A stretch of DNA of 8,885 nt from Candidatus Bipolaricaulota bacterium (GTDB lineage: Bacteria > Bipolaricaulota > Bipolaricaulia > UBA7950 > UBA9294). The notes beneath the pieces are model-generated. The model worked only from the letters and a program-made list of their open reading frames with translations, had not been told where the DNA came from and made no database searches. A program made the translations under genes and the position numbers. Each line of letters starts with the position of its first letter. The stretch's first letter is position 1. Below, piece by piece: positions 6,406-8,885 of this stretch. Location: contig JAUWNS010000093.1 of the NCBI GenBank assembly GCA_030612485.1, positions 1 to 8,885 on the forward strand, given 5' to 3'.

Positions 6406-6527
6406 CTTCCGGTTTATCAGCACTTCCTGTCAAGGAGGTACAACATATTCGCTTTCCTATCCACCACAAATGATACAGCGCACTTGTGTGCCGTTCGTGA
6501 AGAAGTTGCGAGCGTTCGGTAGGCGCC
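6406..6527. other. Untranslated stretch between terminator and thioesterase stop
   Basis: It would form the 3' UTR of the thioesterase mRNA. It contains a plus-strand AAGGAGGT (6432-6439) that looks like a ribosome site but has no start codon at a usable distance. I see no gene here. Confidence 0.45.
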
Positions 6528-6944
6528 TCATTCTCCCCGTCTCTCCATGTCCTGTACCTCTAGTCTCTTCTCCGCGATCCGGCGTGCGAAGCGCTCGGCG
6601 TCGATGATGAACCGTTCGTGCTCGGCCTCGGCGATGCGTTCTACCTCGTCCCACGCCTCGATGCGGAACCGCAGTCGTTTGCCGTCGATCCCTACCAGTT
6701 CCGCGTGCACAGTCACCTGCATCCCCACGGGCGTCGCTGCCAGATGGCACAGGTTGACAACGGTACCGACCGTCTTCTGACCGTCGGCAAGTAGAGGCTC
6801 TACCATGAGCCGCGCGCACTCTTCGCACAGCCCTACTAGGACCGGAGTGGCGAGCACCTCAACCAACCCATTCCCCAAGGAGCTTGCCAGGTGCTCCTCC
6901 TCTACCGTCCACTTCATCTCGTTCTTCAATCCGACTGCAAGCAT
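6528..6944 (-). CDS. FlK-like hotdog-fold acyl-CoA thioesterase
   Basis: 138 residues, a normal length for a single hotdog domain. Text such as LATPVLVGLCEECA (31-44), GQKTVGTVVNLCHLAATPVGM (55-75, split at 20), AELVGIDGKRLRFRIEAWDE and HERFIIDAERF is typical of the FlK thioesterase family. FlK uses Thr42, Glu50 and His76. Here T33, E41 and H67 have exactly the same spacing (8 and 26 residues), so the catalytic set appears intact. Such enzymes hydrolyse short acyl-CoAs as dimers in the cytoplasm; only FlK itself is known for fluoroacetyl-CoA, so the substrate here is not known. The start at 6944 has AAAAGGA (6952-6958, minus) with a seven-base gap. The C-terminal 25 residues are charged and helical and extend past the core. 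Element B lies 25 bases upstream of the start codon; a terminator follows at 6369-6405. The gene stands alone on its strand. Confidence 0.93.
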   Translation of the reverse strand: MLAVGLKNEMKWTVEEEHLASSLGNGLVEVLATPVLVGLCEECARLMVEPLLADGQKTVGTVVNLCHLAATPVGMQVTVHAELVGIDGKRLRFRIEAWDEVERIAEAEHERFIIDAERFARRIAEKRLEVQDMERRGE

Positions 6945-6965
6945 CGATCATTCCTTTTCGCGATC

Positions 6966-6969
6966 TTTG
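6966..6969. repeat. Left copy of a possible 4-bp target-site duplication of element B
   Basis: TTTG directly before the element; the partner TTTG is at 7242-7245, directly after it. Four bases can match by chance, so support is moderate. Confidence 0.5.
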
Positions 6970-7062
6970 GAGCCTGTTGCGTAAACCTTTTCTACTACTC
7001 GTCTTCAAACTCAAACCGTAGTTTCAAGCATTTTACCGCAGAGGGCGCTGAGAAATTGAGAG

Positions 7063-7094
7063 ATCGGAAGATTGAATCATCGGAAGATTGGGAA
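7063..7094 (+). repeat. Two 16-bp tandem units inside element B
   Basis: atcggaagattgaatc followed by atcggaagattgggaa: 12 leading bases are identical. Not present in copy A. Confidence 0.6.
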
Positions 7095-7096
7095 GT

Positions 7097-7136
7097 TCAA
7101 TCACTCAATCACTAACTCGCTCAATCACTCAATCCT
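7097..7136 (+). repeat. Five 8-bp tandem units inside element B
   Basis: Units read tcaatcac, tcaatcac, taactcgc, tcaatcac, tcaatcct. It fills the loop between the two inverted arms of element B and is absent from copy A, so it probably arose by slippage after insertion or in another lineage of the element. Confidence 0.65.
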
Positions 7137-7255
7137 GCTTCCCTCTCTGCGTGCTCCGCGTTCTCGGCGGTGAAGGCTTCTGTTCGGGCCTCCGGCCTTG
7201 CTTTGCAACGCGCAAGGAGAAGAGGTTTGTGCAACACCCTCTTTGGTGGTACGAA

Positions 7256-7284
7256 AGGATAGTTTGCCGTTACGAGTGCTGCAA
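7256..7284 (-). promoter_or_regulatory. Candidate sigma70-type promoter of the thioesterase gene
   Basis: On the minus strand TTGCAG (7284-7279), a 17-base spacer, then TATCCT (7261-7256). Three of six and four of six bases match the consensus, with ideal spacing. Start of transcription would be near 7249, just outside element B, so the mRNA leader would carry the whole element. It lies downstream of the S8 gene's hairpin. This is a weak motif match and could be chance. Confidence 0.4.
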
Positions 7285-7325
7285 GGCAAGCCACTTCTCA
7301 GCCAGCGAACCCACCGGTAAAGAAG

Positions 7326-7355
7326 GAACCGGACAGCGGTGTGGCTGCCCGGTTC
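7326..7355 (-). terminator. Hairpin after the S8 peptidase gene, probable terminator
   Basis: Arms 7326-7337 (gaaccggacagc) and 7344-7355 (gctgcccggttc) pair at 11 of 12 positions around a six-base loop, 26 bases past the minus-strand stop. The bases after the stem on the minus strand are CTTCTTTACC, a weak U-run. Strong stem, modest tail: probably a terminator or an RNA-end stabiliser. Confidence 0.6.
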
Positions 7356-7381
7356 GACGTTCAACTCGTGTTTGAAGTTTC

Positions 7382-8779
7382 CTACTGGACGGCCTGTGCG
7401 GCGTTCACCCGCCCGCGACCGTACCACTCGTCACGACCAGGCTTCCCAAGGTCATCCGCGCTTTGCCTGAGGACACTCTCGACCTGGCTCGGGGTCAGCC
7501 GGTGCCCGTTCGCCTCGATGATCAATGCGGCAACCCCTGATACGTGTGGCGTGGCCATGCTCGTCCCAGCCATCCACGCCCAGCCTCCGGGATAGGTGCT
7601 GAAGACCATATCGAGCCACCAACCCGGGTTGGGATAGATGTTGAAATCGACGTTCCCTCCGGGGGCGGCGTAGTCGATTGCGCTCCCGTAGTTGGTGTAG
7701 AACGCCGGTATGTCAAGGTCCACCGTAGGATCGAACCCCCAGCCCAACGGTCCCGTCGCCGAGATCGATAGGATTCGGCCACAATCGGAGGGAAGGTGGA
7801 GAAGCCCTGCATCACCGGTGAAGTTGATGGAGTCATTGCCGGCGGAGCCGACCACGAACGACCCGTTACTCCAGATGTAGTTGATCACGCGGGTGAGGAG
7901 CGTAACCAGACCAGCAACCTCGTTCGCCCCCACCTTTTCTCCGTCCTCGGTCCAAAAACCGCTCCGTGGGAGGTAGGCGCCGATGCTCATGCTGATCACA
8001 TCGGCCCCGATGGCGTTGGCGTAGAGCATCCCGTCGATGACCCAACTGAAGGCTCCGCTTCCCGTGCTATCGAGGACCTTCACTGCGACGATCTCGGCAT
8101 TGGGCGCTACACCGATCGATCCGTAGGCGTTGTCCGCGGCAGCAACGATCCCAGCCACATGCGTCCCGTGCCCATCTCCGTCGTCGATATACGGCTCATA
8201 GGGAACGAACGAGGTGGAGAGTGCCATGTTCAGGTTAGGCGCAAGGTCGGGGTGGGTTGGATCGATCCCACTGTCCAGGATCGCCACCCGCACCCCAGTA
8301 CCGGTGTAGCCAGCATCCCAAGCGCCGGGAGCATCGATCGCCTTCATGCTCCACTGGTACGCGTTGTAGAACCATTCATCGTCCCCGATGCTCTCTCCCG
8401 CCGGGAGGCTCGTGGGCTCCCCTTCGAGCACTTCAACGTACGTCTCACCCGGGTGCCAGTTCAAGACGACATCAGGGATCACATACTGGACGCCTGGCAT
8501 GGCTGCCATATCAGGCACGAAGGAGGAGGCCTCCGTCGTAACCAGGGCCGCCCCCACTTGGTCAAATCGGGTACGCAATTGCCCCCCGGCGGCAATCACA
8601 TCCTCTTCGACATCGGCGGGGAGATTGTTCCCATGGAAGATCACGAGGTAGTTACCCCCGTCAGTCGGTGTCGACATCGGTGAGAGCGCGTCCCGCGGAG
8701 CGAGGAAGGTATCACATCCACTCAATAGAAGAGCGAGAAGCCCCATGACCAACAGCAAAAATACCGTTCGTTTAGACAT
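7382..8779 (-). CDS. Subtilisin-family (S8) serine peptidase, lipoprotein with I9-like propeptide
   Basis: 465 residues. Residues 1-22 are a lipoprotein signal: MSKR, a hydrophobic core, and lipobox LSGC with C22 as the lipidated residue. Asp23 follows; in E. coli a +2 Asp holds lipoproteins at the inner membrane, though that rule may not hold here. Residues about 43-108 resemble an inhibitor I9/propeptide domain (YLVIFHGNNLPADVEEDVIA ... VQYVIPDVVL). The catalytic domain spans about 140-460. The triad is complete: D169 in VAILDSGID, H204 in GHGTHVAG, S407 in AGTSMATPHVSG, with N315 (GSAGND) as the oxyanion residue. The C-terminus ends GRGRVNAAQAVQ, as usual. It should be an active, membrane-anchored protease facing the periplasm or cell surface. 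The start is fixed by an excellent AAGGAGG. It has its own terminator-like hairpin and no partner gene in the window. Confidence 0.96.
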   Translation of the reverse strand: MSKRTVFLLLVMGLLALLLSGCDTFLAPRDALSPMSTPTDGGNYLVIFHGNNLPADVEEDVIAAGGQLRTRFDQVGAALVTTEASSFVPDMAAMPGVQYVIPDVVLNWHPGETYVEVLEGEPTSLPAGESIGDDEWFYNAYQWSMKAIDAPGAWDAGYTGTGVRVAILDSGIDPTHPDLAPNLNMALSTSFVPYEPYIDDGDGHGTHVAGIVAAADNAYGSIGVAPNAEIVAVKVLDSTGSGAFSWVIDGMLYANAIGADVISMSIGAYLPRSGFWTEDGEKVGANEVAGLVTLLTRVINYIWSNGSFVVGSAGNDSINFTGDAGLLHLPSDCGRILSISATGPLGWGFDPTVDLDIPAFYTNYGSAIDYAAPGGNVDFNIYPNPGWWLDMVFSTYPGGWAWMAGTSMATPHVSGVAALIIEANGHRLTPSQVESVLRQSADDLGKPGRDEWYGRGRVNAAQAVQ

Positions 8780-8783
8780 CTTT

Positions 8784-8790
8784 CCTCCTT
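8784..8790 (-). promoter_or_regulatory. Ribosome binding site of the S8 peptidase gene
   Basis: AAGGAGG on the minus strand, four bases before the ATG at 8779-8777. It confirms the start. In the remaining 95 bases up to the window edge I found no convincing promoter; CTGACA occurs on the minus strand but has no -10 box at the right distance. Confidence 0.85.
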
Positions 8791-8885
8791 TAATTCGGTT
8801 CCGTTCAGCGGCTTCGCTCGGCTACCCTCCCTTTCGCCGTTCCTTGAACGAGGTTTGTCAGCACCACCATATAGGAAGGAGGATG

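Larger units (their letters stand above)
6970..7241 (-). mobile_element. MITE-like element, copy B (272 bp, inverted relative to A)
   Basis: Terminal inverted repeats 6970-6993 and 7218-7241 agree at 19 of 24 positions by eye. The element is flanked by TTTG on both sides. The half at 7143-7241 is the reverse complement of A 1118-1216 (about 90% by eye), and 6970-7037 matches the right end of A. The centre differs: B has 7063-7136, made of two 16-bp units and five 8-bp units, where A has the sequence 1220-1240 plus the 51-bp palindrome. The arms 7031-7052 (ttttaccgcagagggcgctg) and 7144-7172 (ctctgcgtgctccgcg, ttctcggcggtgaa) are inverted, so B as a whole can fold into a long hairpin. It encodes no transposase. 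By orientation, the same end that faces the large gene in A faces the thioesterase here. Confidence 0.78.

Noticed and set aside
6432..6439. AAGGAGGT as a ribosome binding site
   Set aside because: The next ATG (6469) is about 30 bases away and opens no meaningful frame.
6187..6522. 111-codon plus-strand frame after the ThiF-like gene
   Set aside because: TTG start without ribosome site, begins in the copy C region and passes through the minus-strand terminator; not a plausible protein.
7097..7136. CRISPR array
   Set aside because: 8-bp units directly adjacent with no spacers; simple tandem repeat.
7796..8683. 295-codon plus-strand frame opposite the S8 peptidase
   Set aside because: Antisense shadow of a gene with intact catalytic motifs; Asp/His/Arg-rich text without known features.
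8873..8885. AGGAAGGAGG followed by ATG at the very end of the window as the start of a divergent gene
   Set aside because: Possible, but the GGAGG abuts the ATG with no spacer and no downstream sequence is available to test it.

Overview
The window looks like chromosomal DNA of an uncultured, diderm (outer-membrane-bearing) bacterium with moderately high GC. Two proteins carry Sec signal peptides and end in the terminal phenylalanine typical of outer-membrane beta-barrels, and one is a lipoprotein. The mix (FlgD-like C-terminal domain, PorV-like barrel, huge barrel with a Reg_prop propeller, S8 lipoprotein) suits a deep-branching candidate phylum such as Bipolaricaulota/Acetothermia. That assignment is a guess from gene style; no rRNA or marker gene is present.

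Plus-strand operon, 1-6121. It starts with the 3' end of a gene encoding a FlgD/T9SS-CTD-like Ig domain (1-218). This overlaps by ATGA a 281-aa PorV/UPF0164-like outer-membrane protein (215-1060). Next comes a 1330-aa exported protein (1337-5329) with an N-terminal SprA-like region, a seven-repeat beta-propeller and a C-terminal barrel-like region. Last is a 257-aa ThiF/MoeB/HesA-type E1-like adenylyltransferase (5348-6121). Gaps are short and ribosome binding sites good, except just before the 1330-aa gene.

That gap holds a 258-bp MITE-like element (A, 1118-1375). A second, inverted copy (B, 6970-7241) lies upstream of the thioesterase gene, and a fragment (C, about 6194-6255) lies after the ThiF-like gene. 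A and B have about 24-bp imperfect terminal inverted repeats (core GAGCCTGTTGCGTAAACC) and an internal inverted repeat of the 'ccgcagagaacgcggagcacgcagag' type (shown here only as a label, see positions in the entries). Element A appears to have landed inside the signal-peptide coding region of the 1330-aa gene. A strong Shine-Dalgarno and ATG at 1065-1078 now lead into a dead-end 47-codon ORF, while the element supplies a new Shine-Dalgarno, a TTG start and 13 basic residues that restore the signal peptide.

Minus-strand genes, 6369-8790. A subtilisin-family lipoprotein (7382-8779) ends at a hairpin (7326-7355). A FlK-like hotdog thioesterase (6528-6944) follows, with a candidate promoter at 7256-7284, element B in its predicted leader, and a good intrinsic terminator at 6369-6405.

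The most interesting points are the element-driven remodelling of a gene start and the unusual SprA-like/propeller/barrel protein beside a PorV-like partner. No CRISPR array, tRNA, rRNA or transposase gene was seen.
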